Below, piece by piece: positions 1-8,903 of a stretch of DNA of 64,000 bases (the stretch's first letter is position 1; each line of letters opens with the position of its first letter). Under the pieces are notes generated by a model that had not been told where the DNA came from, searched no databases, and saw only the letters and a list, made by a program, of their open reading frames with translations. The stretch is from DASZBX01 sp035943635 (GTDB lineage: Bacteria > Actinomycetota > Actinomycetes > Streptomycetales > Catenulisporaceae): contig DASZBX010000148.1 of the NCBI GenBank assembly GCA_035943635.1, positions 124,001 through 188,000 of the forward strand. The letters run 5' to 3'. The position numbers and the translations under genes were made by a program.

Positions 1-1
1 G

Positions 2-1300
2 GCCGCCGAACAGGGCGTGCTCGGCGGCATGCTGCTGTCCAAGGACGCGATCGCGGACGTGATCGACGCGATCAAGGGCCGGGACTTCTACAAGCCGGCC
101 CACGAACTGATCTACGACTCGATCCTGGACCTGTACGGCCGCGGCGAACCGGCCGACGCGGTCACCGTGGCCGACCAGCTGAACAAGCACGGCGACCTGG
201 CCCGGATCGGCGGCGCGGCGTACCTGCACACGCTGATGTCCTCGGTCCCGACCGCCGCGAACGCCGGCTACTACGCGATCATCGTGCGCGAACGCGCGAT
301 CCTGCGCCGCCTGGTCGAAGCCGGCACTCGGATCACCCAGATGGGGTACTCCACCGACGGCGCCGACCTGGACGAGATCGTCAACCGGGCCCAGCAGGAG
401 ATCTACGGCGTCACCGAGCAGCGGGCCAGCGAGGACTTCGCCCCGCTGTCGGACATCATGGAAGGCGCGCTGGACGAGATCGAGTCGATCTCCAACCGCT
501 CCGGCCAGATGACCGGCGTGCCCACCGGCTTCGCCGACCTCGACGCGCTCACCCAGGGCCTGCACCCCGGACAGATGATCATCATCGCGGCCCGTCCCGC
601 CATCGGCAAATCGACCCTCGGGCTGGACCTGGCCCGCTCCTGCTCGATCCGCAACGGCCTGGCCAGTGTGATCTTCTCCCTGGAGATGAGCCGGAACGAG
701 ATCACCATGCGCCTGCTGTCCGCCGAGGCGAGGGTGGCGCTGCACCACATGCGCGCGGGCACGATGACCGACGACGACTGGGCCAAGATGGCCCGCCGGA
801 TGGGCGAGGTCTCCGCGGCCCCGATGTTCATCGACGACTCGCCGAACATGTCGATGATGGAGATCCGGGCCAAGTGCCGCCGGCTCAAACAGCGCCACGA
901 CCTGCGCCTGGTGATCATCGACTATATGCAGCTGATGTCCCACGGCGGCTCCCGCCGGGCCGAGAACCGCCAGCAGGAGGTGTCCGAGCTGTCCCGGTCG
1001 CTCAAGCTGCTGGCCAAGGAGATCGAGGTACCGGTGATCGCGATCTCGCAGCTGAACCGTGGCCCCGAGCAGCGCACCGACAAGAAGCCGATGATGTCCG
1101 ACCTGCGTGAGTCCGGCTCGCTGGAGCAGGACGCCGACGTCGTCATTCTGCTGCACCGCGAGGACGCGTACGAACGCGAGTCTCCGCGGGCGGGCGAGGC
1201 CGACTTGATCGTGGCGAAGCACCGTAACGGTCCGACCGCGACCATCACGGTCGCGTTCCAGGGGCACTACTCCCGGTTCGTGGATATGGCGCAGAGCTGA
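2..1300 (+). CDS. dnaB: Replicative DNA helicase DnaB (5' end outside window)
   Basis: DnaB is the hexameric replicative helicase that unwinds DNA ahead of the replisome and contacts primase. The reading frame is open to the left window edge (AAEQGVLGG precedes the first in-frame GTG at 17), so a short N-terminal piece lies outside. The N-terminal helical domain is followed by the RecA-like ATPase domain. Its Walker A motif RPAIGKST lies near bases 592-615, its Walker B region is VIIDYMQLM, and the later motifs SQLNRG and SGSLEQDADV are present. Many actinobacterial dnaB genes carry inteins in this ATPase domain; none is present here. It ends in TGA just before a gap without genes. Identity is secure. 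Confidence 0.97.
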   Translation, partial: AAEQGVLGGMLLSKDAIADVIDAIKGRDFYKPAHELIYDSILDLYGRGEPADAVTVADQLNKHGDLARIGGAAYLHTLMSSVPTAANAGYYAIIVRERAILRRLVEAGTRITQMGYSTDGADLDEIVNRAQQEIYGVTEQRASEDFAPLSDIMEGALDEIESISNRSGQMTGVPTGFADLDALTQGLHPGQMIIIAARPAIGKSTLGLDLARSCSIRNGLASVIFSLEMSRNEITMRLLSAEARVALHHMRAGTMTDDDWAKMARRMGEVSAAPMFIDDSPNMSMMEIRAKCRRLKQRHDLRLVIIDYMQLMSHGGSRRAENRQQEVSELSRSLKLLAKEIEVPVIAISQLNRGPEQRTDKKPMMSDLRESGSLEQDADVVILLHREDAYERESPRAGEADLIVAKHRNGPTATITVAFQGHYSRFVDMAQS

Positions 1301-1364
1301 GGGGTAACCGGTTCCTGTCGGCGAGGCTCAGCTCATCGGCCTGGAGCTGACTGCGGCCGGCTTC

Positions 1365-1396
1365 CCACCTGGGTCGTAGACCTCCACCCGAGGTGG
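1365..1396 (+). terminator. Possible hairpin terminator after dnaB
   Basis: Arms CCACCTGGGT (1365-1374) and ACCCGAGGTGG (1386-1396) pair with one bulged base around an 11-nt loop, 65 bases after the dnaB stop. No T-run follows, so this is only a candidate terminator. Nothing else was recognised between dnaB and the ABC transporter gene. Confidence 0.35.
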
Positions 1397-1490
1397 CAGG
1401 CGCGGGCGGAACAGGGTTCATCCCGCGGCCCGAGGACTTCCCGGGAGGGGATTTCTAGGCTTGCGGTATGCGAATTCAGCGAGCGATTCC

Positions 1491-2486
1491 ATGATCGAGG
1501 CACGTGGTCTGACCAAGGTGTACGGCGACCGGGCCGCCGTCAGTGACCTGAGTTTCACCGTCCGGCCGGGGATCGTGACCGGCTTCCTGGGGCCCAACGG
1601 CGCGGGCAAGTCGACGACGATGCGGCTCGTTCTCGGCCTGGACGCGCCCACTGCGGGCGAGGCGCTGGTCAACGGCCGCCGCTACGCCGAGCATCCGGCG
1701 CCGTTAAACGAGGTCGGCGCGCTGCTCGAGGCGCGGGCCGTGCACACCGGGCGTTCGGCCCGGAACCACCTGTTGGCGCTGGCCGCGACGCACGCCATCG
1801 GTGCCAAGCGGGTGGACCGGGTGCTGGACCTGGTCGGGTTGAGCGATGTGGCCGGGCGGCGGGCGGGTGCGTTCTCGCTGGGCATGGGACAGCGGCTGGG
1901 GATCGCGGCAGCGCTGCTGGGCGATCCCGGCACTCTGATCCTGGACGAGCCGATCAACGGCCTGGACCCCGAGGGCGTGCGCTGGGTCCGCACCCTGCTC
2001 AAGGGCTTGGCCGCCGAGGGGCGGACGGTGTTCCTGTCCAGCCACGTGATGAGCGAGCTGGCATTGACCGCCGAGCACGTCATCGTGGTCGGCCGGGGGC
2101 GGCTGCTGGCCGACGTCGACGTGGCGCAACTCCTGGCGGGCGCGTCGGCGAACGCGGTCCGGGTGCGTTCGCCGGAGGCGGCGCAGCTGCGGCACCTGCT
2201 GGCCGGGCCGGGCGTCTCGGTGGCCGAGGTCGAGCCGGGGGTGTTGGTCGTGCGGGGCGTCGACGCCGCACACATCGGGGCTGTGGCTCGCAGCCATCAA
2301 CTGGCCGTCTACGAGTTGGCGTTGGAACAGGCATCACTGGAGGAGGCCTTCATGGAGATGACAGCAGGCGCGGTCGAGTATCACGCCGTCGCTAGCAGCG
2401 TGGGTAATGCGAATGGCGCTACCGATTCCGAGACCCCCTCCGAAAGGAGGTCGACATGGCCGAGCCGGTCACGCAAAACCAGGTGA
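1491..2486 (+). CDS. ABC transporter ATP-binding protein (DrrA/BcrA-like exporter type)
   Basis: This is the ATPase subunit of an ABC-2 type exporter that powers the adjacent permease. Visible motifs are Walker A GPNGAGKSTT, the signature FSLGMGQRLGIA, Walker B LILDEPINGLDP and the H-loop SSHVMSE. The start is taken at ATG 1491 (MIEARGLTKVYG), where the family alignment begins; an in-frame TTG at 1461 is less likely. The last roughly 40 codons look non-homologous and run 31 bases into the permease gene, whose strong AAAGGAGGT ribosome site lies inside this gene, so the two are translationally linked. A histidine kinase and response regulator follow directly, suggesting sensor-controlled efflux of a drug or peptide. 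The substrate is unknown. Confidence 0.9.
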   Translation: MIEARGLTKVYGDRAAVSDLSFTVRPGIVTGFLGPNGAGKSTTMRLVLGLDAPTAGEALVNGRRYAEHPAPLNEVGALLEARAVHTGRSARNHLLALAATHAIGAKRVDRVLDLVGLSDVAGRRAGAFSLGMGQRLGIAAALLGDPGTLILDEPINGLDPEGVRWVRTLLKGLAAEGRTVFLSSHVMSELALTAEHVIVVGRGRLLADVDVAQLLAGASANAVRVRSPEAAQLRHLLAGPGVSVAEVEPGVLVVRGVDAAHIGAVARSHQLAVYELALEQASLEEAFMEMTAGAVEYHAVASSVGNANGATDSETPSERRSTWPSRSRKTR

Positions 2487-3229
2487 TGCGGTCCGAGTGG
2501 ATCAAGCTGCGCACGGTCCGCTCGTCGTGGTTCGTGCTGGGCGCCACGGTGCTGGGCATCGCGGGCATCGGCCTGCTGGTGTCCTACCTCGACAACACGC
2601 ACTGGTCGACCATGAGCGCCGACGATCGGGCCGGTTTCAACCCGGTCAATCAGAGCCTCATCGGGGTCAACCTGGCTGAGCTCGCCGTCGGGGTGCTCGG
2701 GGTGCTCATCGTCACCGGGGAGTACACCACCGGGATGATCAAGGCGACCTTCGCGGCGGTCCCGCGCCGACTGCCCGTGCTGGTCGGCAAGGCGGGCGTC
2801 CTGGCCGCGGCGGCCTTCGCGGTGTGCCTGGTCGCAGTGCTGATCGCTTTCCTGGGCGGGCAGGCCGTGCTCGGTTCGCACGGGGTCTCGCTCGGCCAGG
2901 CGGGATCGGTGCGGGCGCTGCTCGGCGCCACCCTCTATCTCACTGCGGTCGGGGTGATGGGCGTGGGCCTGGGATTCCTGATCCGGTCCACCGGCGGCGC
3001 CGTCGCGACGCTGCTCGCCGTTCTGCTCGTCCTGCCGATCATCGTGGCGGCGCTGCCCGACAGCCGGACCGTCGAGCGTTATCTGCCGAGCACGGCCGGG
3101 CGGGCCGTGTTCATTATGAACAGCGGCGATGCGATGCTGTCACCATGGGTCGGGTTCGGGATCTTCCTTCTCTACGTGGTGGTCGTGATGGCCGGGGCAG
3201 CCCTGGCGCTACGCCGGAGGGACGCGTAG
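2456..3229 (+). CDS. ABC-2 type permease
   Basis: This 257-residue membrane protein is the transmembrane half of the exporter energised by the upstream ATPase. ATG 2456 follows a near-perfect AAAGGAGGT ribosome site and overlaps the end of the ATPase gene. Hydrophobic segments are visible at about residues 25-45, 75-95, 110-130, 150-170, 180-200 and 230-250. This fits the six-helix ABC-2 fold, including the conserved central VTGEYTTGMI region typical of the family. It is followed after 5 bases by the histidine kinase gene. The transported substrate cannot be told from sequence. Confidence 0.87.
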   Translation: MAEPVTQNQVMRSEWIKLRTVRSSWFVLGATVLGIAGIGLLVSYLDNTHWSTMSADDRAGFNPVNQSLIGVNLAELAVGVLGVLIVTGEYTTGMIKATFAAVPRRLPVLVGKAGVLAAAAFAVCLVAVLIAFLGGQAVLGSHGVSLGQAGSVRALLGATLYLTAVGVMGVGLGFLIRSTGGAVATLLAVLLVLPIIVAALPDSRTVERYLPSTAGRAVFIMNSGDAMLSPWVGFGIFLLYVVVVMAGAALALRRRDA

Positions 3230-3234
3230 CCACG

Positions 3235-4557
3235 GTGGTCGGGCGTGCGATGCGCTGGTGGCGGGAGTGGCTGTCGGTCACGCCCGGCTCCGGCGACTGC
3301 GCTGCCGCGCCCGGCTGGTTCGAGTCGCGTTATCGGCGCGCGGCGGCGGCGATCGCCCGGCATGCCACGATCGCCGATACCGCTCTGGCCGCGTTGGTGG
3401 GCCTGTGCGCTGTTCCCCAGCTGCTGCATTGGGCCTTGCATGCACCCGGGCAGTTCGGCGGGATCGCGTTTTACAGTGTGCTGATGGTGGTCCCGCTGAT
3501 CTGGCGGCGACGTTTTCCGTTGTCCGTGTTCGCGTTCGCCGTCGTGGTGGCGTTGGCGCAGTGGAGCGCTGACATCGAGTTGGCGGCCGACGTCGCCCTG
3601 TTGGTCTACCTGTATACCGTCGCCAACCGGTACCCGTTGCGGGTGGGGGTTCTGGCCGCCGCCGTGCTTGAGGCGGGGGCGATGATGGCCGCGGTCCGGT
3701 GGCCCCAGGCCCGCACCTGGGCGGAGACGTTCCTGTTCCTGTCCAGTCCGGTGCTGGCCGCCCTGCTGTTCGGCGTCAACGTGCGACACCGGCGCAGCGC
3801 CCTGAGTGCGCTGACCGAACGGGCCGAGCAGCTGGAGCGTGAGCGCGACCAGCAGGGCCGGATCGCCGCGGCCGCCGAACGCACCCGGATCGCGCGGGAG
3901 ATGCACGATGTGGTCGCGCACAGCCTGTCGGTCATGGTGACCCTGTCTGAGGGGGCCGCGCTCAAGCAGGCCGCCGAGCCGGAACGGGCCGCGTCCGCGA
4001 TGCGCCAGGTGTCGGCCACCGGCCACCAGGCTCTCGACGAGATGCGCCGCCTGCTCGGCGTGCTGCGGACCGAGGACGCACCGGACAGCCGCCAGCCTCA
4101 GCCCGGCCTGGACCAGCTCGACGGGCTGATCGAGCAGGTCCGGGCCACCGGCCTGGCCGCCAAGTCGACCGTCACCGGAGCCGCCGCGGCCATGCCGCCG
4201 GGCGCGGAGCTGACGGTGTTCCGGATCGTGCAGGAGGCGCTGACCAATACGCTCAAGCACGCAGTCGCGCCGACCCGGGTCAGCGTCGCCATCGCGTACC
4301 GGCCCGATTCGGTGACTGTGGACGTTCACGACGACGGCGCCCTCGGCATCGGGCGCCCGGAGGGGAGAAGCATGAGGACCGCAGGGCACGGACTGACCGG
4401 CATGCGCGAACGGGCCGCGGTCTACGGCGGCGAGGTGAGCGCCGGGCCGGCGAGCTCCGGCGGTTGGCATGTCCATGCCCGTCTGCCTTTGTCGACGGGC
4501 GTGCTCACGACGGCGACGGCTTCAAACGACGAGGCCGCGATCGGACGGGTCCGATGA
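3235..4557 (+). CDS. Two-component sensor histidine kinase (NarL-partner type, HisKA_3)
   Basis: This membrane sensor kinase autophosphorylates on histidine and passes phosphate to the downstream regulator. GTG 3235 lies 14 bases after a GGAGG site; ATG 3250 is an alternative. Several membrane helices fill about residues 47-180. A short coiled linker follows, then the dimerisation motif REMHDVVAHS with His224 and the HATPase region (VQEALTNTLKHA, then GHGLTGMRER as the G-box). The frame stays open far upstream inside the permease gene, but that part is antisense-like and not coding. The gene overlaps the regulator by four bases (ATGA), so the two are made together. The ABC genes upstream are the probable target operon. 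Confidence 0.9.
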   Translation: MVGRAMRWWREWLSVTPGSGDCAAAPGWFESRYRRAAAAIARHATIADTALAALVGLCAVPQLLHWALHAPGQFGGIAFYSVLMVVPLIWRRRFPLSVFAFAVVVALAQWSADIELAADVALLVYLYTVANRYPLRVGVLAAAVLEAGAMMAAVRWPQARTWAETFLFLSSPVLAALLFGVNVRHRRSALSALTERAEQLERERDQQGRIAAAAERTRIAREMHDVVAHSLSVMVTLSEGAALKQAAEPERAASAMRQVSATGHQALDEMRRLLGVLRTEDAPDSRQPQPGLDQLDGLIEQVRATGLAAKSTVTGAAAAMPPGAELTVFRIVQEALTNTLKHAVAPTRVSVAIAYRPDSVTVDVHDDGALGIGRPEGRSMRTAGHGLTGMRERAAVYGGEVSAGPASSGGWHVHARLPLSTGVLTTATASNDEAAIGRVR

Positions 4558-5219
4558 GTATCCGGGTGCTGTTGGCCGACGATCAGCCGCTCATGCGGAC
4601 CGGGTTCCGGATGATCCTGGAGGAGACCGGCGACATCGACGTCGTGGGTGAGGCCCGGGACGGGGCCGAGGCGGTCCGTCTGGCCGAAGAGCTGGCGCCG
4701 GACGTGATCTTGATGGACGTGCGGATGCCCGGGGTCGACGGGATCGAGGCGACCAGGCAGGTCGTGGCCGGCGACGCGGCGGTGCGCGTGCTCATCCTGA
4801 CCACGTTCGACCTGGACGAGTACGCCTTCTCCGCCCTGCGCGCCGGGGCCAGCGGGTTCGTGCTCAAGGACGTCCCGGTCGACGAGCTGGCCCGGGCGAT
4901 CCGGTCGGTGGCCGGCGGCGACGCCGTGGTCTCGCCGCGGGTCACCCGGCGGCTGCTCGACATGTACGCCACCCGGCTGCCCGACCTGGCCGCCGACGCC
5001 TGCGGCCCGGTGCCCGCCGCGCTCGACCAGCTCACCCCGCGCGAGCAGCAGGTGCTCCTGGAGGTGGCGACCGGGTTGTCGAACACTGAGATCGCCGGGA
5101 AACTGGTGGTGTCCGAGGCCACGGTCAAGACCCATGTGGGCAACATCCTGGCCAAGCTCGGACTGCGCGACCGCGTGCAGGCCGTCATTTTCGCTTATGA
5201 CGTGGGCCTGGTGAGGTAG
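4554..5219 (+). CDS. LuxR/NarL-family response regulator
   Basis: This 221-residue transcription factor is controlled by the kinase encoded just upstream. The receiver domain fills residues 1-120 with the acidic pair at 9-10, phospho-acceptor Asp55 (ILMDVRMPG) and the conserved Lys in LKD. A LuxR-type helix-turn-helix follows near residues 158-215 (LTPREQQVLL, then VSEATVKTHVGNI). ATG 4554 overlaps the kinase stop codon. The usual role in such four-gene operons is to regulate the neighbouring exporter; this is inferred from context. Confidence 0.93.
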   Translation: MSIRVLLADDQPLMRTGFRMILEETGDIDVVGEARDGAEAVRLAEELAPDVILMDVRMPGVDGIEATRQVVAGDAAVRVLILTTFDLDEYAFSALRAGASGFVLKDVPVDELARAIRSVAGGDAVVSPRVTRRLLDMYATRLPDLAADACGPVPAALDQLTPREQQVLLEVATGLSNTEIAGKLVVSEATVKTHVGNILAKLGLRDRVQAVIFAYDVGLVR

Positions 5220-5255
5220 CGAGGACGAATGGGTCCCGGGTATAGGGAAGTGTCC

Positions 5256-5286
5256 CCGGCAGCCGGCGCAGTGCGTCGGCTGCCGG
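5256..5286. terminator. Bidirectional hairpin between convergent genes
   Basis: Perfect 10-bp arms CCGGCAGCCG (5256-5265) and CGGCTGCCGG (5277-5286) flank an 11-nt loop. The hairpin lies between the response-regulator stop and the stop of the convergent secreted-protein gene, a position suited to terminating both. Confidence 0.65.
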
Positions 5287-5316
5287 ATAGCGAGCAGGGT
5301 TCGATGATGAGGTGGA

Positions 5317-5889
5317 TCAGCTGTAGCTGATGTCGACGGTCGCCTCGGAGCTGCCGTAGACCGGCGGGTTGAGCGCGGGCTCCGTGCCGGACGGGACGGA
5401 GAAGTTCGGCACGGCGAAGCCGAACTCGAACGGCTGGTCGGCCGTCTCGCCGTTGAACGCGGTCGTGCAGCCGTTCTCGGCGCCGGTCGTGTCGTCGTAG
5501 ACGGACTGCGTGTTGCCGAGTTCCATCCACATGTACCGGGAGTTCAGGCCGTAGTTCCAGGTGAAGCAGACGTCGGTGATGGACGAGGTGGCCGGGATGT
5601 TCGACGGCTGATTGATCACGGAGCCGACGTACCAGTAGTTCTCGTTGTACAGCACCGGTTCGGTCCCTTCGCTGATCCAGCCGCCGGGCGTCTGCGGCCG
5701 CACGGCGTTCGCGCCCGGGTGGGACGCGGGCGCCGCCAGGTGGGCGGGCTTGGTCAGCGGCCCGGAGGCGACCGCGGGGGTGTGTGCGGCGGGGCCGGAC
5801 GCGGCGTCGGCGGGCGAGCCGAGGGCGAGGGCGAGAAGGCCGGCTGCGGCGGCCGCGGCGACGGCGGCCGGACGGACGTTCCTGTTCAT
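5317..5889 (-). CDS. Secreted protein of unknown function
   Basis: This 190-residue protein has a clear signal peptide: a basic start (MNRNVR), an Ala/Leu-rich core, and a probable signal-peptidase site after ADA at about residue 29. The mature part begins with a low-complexity Ala/Pro/His stretch and continues into a compact domain rich in Trp, Tyr and Asn with two cysteines (VCFTWNYG and ENGCTT) that could form a disulphide. ATG 5889 has a GGAG site upstream. No family was recognised and no enzyme motif is visible. It ends convergently with the two-component operon. Confidence 0.75.
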   Translation of the reverse strand: MNRNVRPAAVAAAAAAGLLALALGSPADAASGPAAHTPAVASGPLTKPAHLAAPASHPGANAVRPQTPGGWISEGTEPVLYNENYWYVGSVINQPSNIPATSSITDVCFTWNYGLNSRYMWMELGNTQSVYDDTTGAENGCTTAFNGETADQPFEFGFAVPNFSVPSGTEPALNPPVYGSSEATVDISYS

Positions 5890-6271
5890 CGTGACAACTC
5901 CGAATACGTGAGAATTAGATCAGGGCTCTTACCTACTTTCGATTGAAGCACTGGTCGGCCGGTTGTCAGCCGGCTGCGAGCAGCGGACGGAGGCGGGCCG
6001 GCGAGGCGGTGGGCTTCTCTGCGCTTGGGCGAGCGGGAGTGCGCCTCACCTGTGGCGGCACAAAGGCCCTGGTCGCGGCCGGGCGTTGAAACAGGGTTCT
6101 GCGGGTCGGTCCGTCAGATGGCTTGGGGAGATCGGCGCAGCTCGAAGCGGCGCACGTTATCAGAGGTCAGAGACTTGATCGGCCGCCGGGAGATTAGTCA
6201 GAGTCTTGTTATACTGCCGAATCGGCAACGAACACGGTTCGGCAGGTCGCTGCTCGCCCCGGGCCGGCCGC
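5890..6271. other. Intergenic region upstream of the secreted-protein gene
   Basis: This 382-base gap between the secreted-protein start and the DinB-protein stop holds no convincing gene. It contains the palindrome TGCCGAATCGGCA (6215-6227), immediately preceded by a TATACT hexamer (6210-6215) that resembles a -10 box. No coding target is evident downstream on either strand. Confidence 0.5.
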
Positions 6272-6865
6272 TCAGGTGGCCTTCTGGCCGTCGAGCGTCT
6301 CGCGCAGGATGTCCGCGTGCCCGGCGTGCTGCGCGGTCTCGCCGATGAGGTGCATCAGCACGCGCCGCACGCTGCGCACCGCGCCGGGCTCGTTCCAGGG
6401 CGCCGGCGGCAGCGGGTGCGTCGCCGACAGATCGGGGGCGGCCGTGATGACCTCCTCGGTCCGGGCGGCGACCTGCTCGTACTGCGCGAGGATCTCGGCC
6501 AGGGTGTCACCGGGCAACATCTGGAACGTGTTCCCGCGGTCGATCATCCACTGCGGGATCTCGCGCGCGGACCCGGCCCAGAGGTCGCCCCACGTGACGC
6601 CCTCGGGCAGGTCGAAAGTCATCGCGGCCGGGCCCCCGACGACGAAGTCGATCCAAGCCCGCTCGGTCGACGCGACGTGCTTGATCAGGCCGCCGAGACA
6701 CAAAGCGCTGACGGTCGGGTGCTCGCCGAGCTGGTCTTCGGTGAGATCGCGGACGGTGTTGGTCAGCGAGGTCCGGGCCTCGGCGAGCGCGGCGAGCAGG
6801 TCGGCTCGTTCGGGGTCGACGGTCGTGTGCGGCGCGGTGGCGCTGGCAGCAGCGGCAGCAGTCAT
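6272..6865 (-). CDS. DinB-family protein
   Basis: This DinB/DUF664-like four-helix protein belongs to a superfamily of metal-binding enzymes related to mycothiol- and bacillithiol-dependent transferases; the specific reaction is unknown. Three histidine positions fit the family's metal ligands: KHVAS, the MHLIGETAQH region and HAGHADILRE near the C-terminus. ATG 6865 is chosen because AAAGG lies about nine bases upstream; an earlier in-frame start at 6916 adds a tail with no family character. It is divergent from a WYL regulator gene, and a perfect inverted repeat lies between them. The common pairing of such regulators with DinB proteins suggests the regulator controls this gene. Confidence 0.85.
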   Translation of the reverse strand: MTAAAAASATAPHTTVDPERADLLAALAEARTSLTNTVRDLTEDQLGEHPTVSALCLGGLIKHVASTERAWIDFVVGGPAAMTFDLPEGVTWGDLWAGSAREIPQWMIDRGNTFQMLPGDTLAEILAQYEQVAARTEEVITAAPDLSATHPLPPAPWNEPGAVRSVRRVLMHLIGETAQHAGHADILRETLDGQKAT

Positions 6866-6933
6866 GGGGATCAGGCCTTTCGTGGTGTTCTCGGGGTTGG
6901 TGCCATCGGCTGGCATATGACTACCGTCGCAGG

Positions 6934-6960
6934 AGTAGCGGTCAGATGGTGACCGCTACT
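6934..6960. promoter_or_regulatory. Probable operator of the WYL regulator
   Basis: Perfect 11-bp inverted arms AGTAGCGGTCA (6934-6944) and TGACCGCTACT (6950-6960) are separated by 5 bases. The site sits in the divergent region between the DinB-protein gene and the WYL regulator gene, ten bases before the regulator start, as expected for an autoregulatory site. Confidence 0.7.
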
Positions 6961-6970
6961 TGGGGGCAGT

Positions 6971-7978
6971 ATGGGGTTCATGGCGAAAACTTCGGCGCGG
7001 CTGTTGTCGTTGCTCTCGCTGCTTCAGGCGCGTCGGCATTGGCCGGGGGCCGCGTTGGCGGAGCGGTTGGAGGTCAGTGCGCGGACTGTGCGCCGCGATG
7101 TCGACCGTCTGCGCGAGCTCGGGTATCCCATCGTGGCGGTCAAGGGTCCGGAGGGCGGCTATCAGCTCGACGCCGGTACGCAGCTGCCGCCGTTGTTGTT
7201 CGACGACGAGCAGGCCGTCGCCCTCGCGGTCGCGCTCCAGATAGCGGCCACCTCCGGTGCGGGGATCGAGGAGGCTTCGGCGCGCGCGTTGGCCACGGTC
7301 CGGCAGGTCATGCCCGCCCGGTTGCGCCACCGGATCGACACTTTGCAGGTCACGGTCGTGGAGCGGCTCGCCGTCCGGCCGGAGCCGCAGGTCGACGTGT
7401 CCCTGCTGATGACGCTCAGCGCTGCCGTGCACGCGCGCGAGGTGCTGCGTTTCGACTACACGTCCGGACCGTCGCTGCGGGTCGGCGGCGATCGCGTTCC
7501 GGCGCCGCCGCGCCGGGTGGAGCCCCAGCATCTGGTGACCTGGGGCGGGCGCTGGTACATCGTCGCCTGGGATCTGGACCGCGCCGACTGGCGGATCTTC
7601 CGGGCCGACCGGATCAGTCCGCGCACGCCGAACGGCCCGCGGTTCGCTCCGCGCGAGGTGCCCGGCGGGAGTGTGGCCGCTTTCGTGAGCCAGAGGTTCG
7701 AGGGCTATGTCGGCCCGGAGGGGTCCGGCGGCTGGCCCTGTCGCGGCGAGGTGATCATCGACCTGCCGGCCGCGGCGGTGCTGCGGTACACCAACGAGGG
7801 GATCGTCGAGGAACTCGGTCCGGGGCGCTGCCGGTTCAGTCTGGGGTCCTGGTCGTGGGTCGGGCTGGCCGCCGCGATCGGCAGGTTCGACGCCGATATC
7901 GAGGTCGTCGGGCCGGAGGAGCTCAGGTCCGCCTTCGGCCGCCTCGGCCGCCGCTATGCGAGCGCAGCGGGCGACTGA
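6971..7978 (+). CDS. YafY-type WYL-domain transcriptional regulator
   Basis: This 335-residue regulator has an N-terminal winged helix-turn-helix of the DeoR-like HTH_11 type (LAERLEVSARTVRRDVDRL at about residues 34-52). A WYL ligand-binding domain follows, with the core VTWGGRWYIVAWD near residue 190 and the basic RIFRADRI segment, and then a WCX-type C-terminal extension. ATG 6971 has a GGGGG site four bases upstream; ATG 6980 is possible. WYL domains sense nucleotides or single-stranded nucleic acid in characterised cases, but the ligand here is unknown. It lies divergent from the DinB-family gene and probably acts on the palindrome between them. Confidence 0.9.
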   Translation: MGFMAKTSARLLSLLSLLQARRHWPGAALAERLEVSARTVRRDVDRLRELGYPIVAVKGPEGGYQLDAGTQLPPLLFDDEQAVALAVALQIAATSGAGIEEASARALATVRQVMPARLRHRIDTLQVTVVERLAVRPEPQVDVSLLMTLSAAVHAREVLRFDYTSGPSLRVGGDRVPAPPRRVEPQHLVTWGGRWYIVAWDLDRADWRIFRADRISPRTPNGPRFAPREVPGGSVAAFVSQRFEGYVGPEGSGGWPCRGEVIIDLPAAAVLRYTNEGIVEELGPGRCRFSLGSWSWVGLAAAIGRFDADIEVVGPEELRSAFGRLGRRYASAAGD

Positions 7979-7982
7979 CCGG

Positions 7983-8858
7983 TCAGACCACGTGTGCGGC
8001 CAGTTCGGCGGCGATCTGGTCGAACGCGTTGAGCATCAGCGACATGTGGCCCTCGGCCGGTTCGAGGTGGGCTTTGACGCCGGGCAGGTGGGCGGCCAGC
8101 CACTGGCCGTGGGCGTAGGGGACCATGCGGTCCTGGGCGCCCTGCCAGACGGACACCGGGGTCCGGATCGCGGCGAGGTCGAAGCCCCAGTCGGTGACGA
8201 AGGCCAGGTCGTCGTCGCGCCAGCCGCCGACGCCGGTGGACACGGCGGCGCGCAGGGTGGCGGCCATGTAGTCGGCGAACTCGGGAGTGAGTGCGGCGAT
8301 GTCCACGGCGGACACCAGGTCGCCCATCGCGGCTCCGAGCTTGTCGGCCTGGACCTCGGCCAGGTCGGCGGCTTGGGCGGCCAGGTAGGCGGTCAGCGGT
8401 TCGGGACCGGCCTCGGCCGCGCCGAACTCCTCGATGTTCTCCGCGCCCATGTCGGCCAGCCAGTCGAGGCCCTCGGCGCCGTGCGGTGCGACACCGGCCA
8501 CGGTCGCGGCGGCCAGGCAGCGGCCGGGCAGCAGGGCGGCGCAGGCCAGCGCGTGCGGGCCGCCGCCGGACCAGCCGACCGTGACGAAGTGCTCGGCGCC
8601 CAGGTCGTCCAGGACGGCGGCGACATCCGCGGCAGCGTCGGCGACCGTGCGGCCGGGCTGCGGCGAGGACCCGGCGTATCCGGGGCGGCTGTGCACGACG
8701 AAGCGCAGGCCGTGTCGGGCGGCCGCAGCGACCAGGGGTTCGAAGGTGATCGCGGCGGATGGTGTGCCGTGGTGCAGTACCAGGGGTGTCCCGGCTGCGG
8801 GGCCGGCCGCCAGGTATTCCAGGGTCCGGCCGTCGGCGAGGTGGAGTATTTCGGTCAT
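7983..8858 (-). CDS. Alpha/beta hydrolase
   Basis: This single-domain alpha/beta hydrolase of 291 residues has the oxyanion region HHGTPS, nucleophile elbow GWSGGG (Ser97), a later Asp in the VSVWQGAQDRMVP segment and a C-terminal His in EPAEGHMS, giving a complete Ser-Asp-His triad. ATG 8858 is preferred over an upstream GTG-type start because the fold begins with TEILHLADG. It has no signal peptide, so it is cytoplasmic. The substrate is unknown. It ends four bases from the WYL regulator stop in convergent orientation. Confidence 0.88.
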   Translation of the reverse strand: MTEILHLADGRTLEYLAAGPAAGTPLVLHHGTPSAAITFEPLVAAAARHGLRFVVHSRPGYAGSSPQPGRTVADAAADVAAVLDDLGAEHFVTVGWSGGGPHALACAALLPGRCLAAATVAGVAPHGAEGLDWLADMGAENIEEFGAAEAGPEPLTAYLAAQAADLAEVQADKLGAAMGDLVSAVDIAALTPEFADYMAATLRAAVSTGVGGWRDDDLAFVTDWGFDLAAIRTPVSVWQGAQDRMVPYAHGQWLAAHLPGVKAHLEPAEGHMSLMLNAFDQIAAELAAHVV

Positions 8859-8903
8859 AGCGGAAAGCCTAGGCCACAAATGCGCCGATCAGCAGGGGGA
8901 AGG

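Noticed and set aside
590..1300. Intein in dnaB, or in gyrA and gyrB further right
   Set aside because: The ATPase and gyrase motifs are contiguous and no splicing-block motifs are present.
6206..6952. Plus-strand open frame opposite the DinB-family gene
   Set aside because: Antisense to a gene with clear family motifs; the nearby TATACT and palindrome have no coding target.
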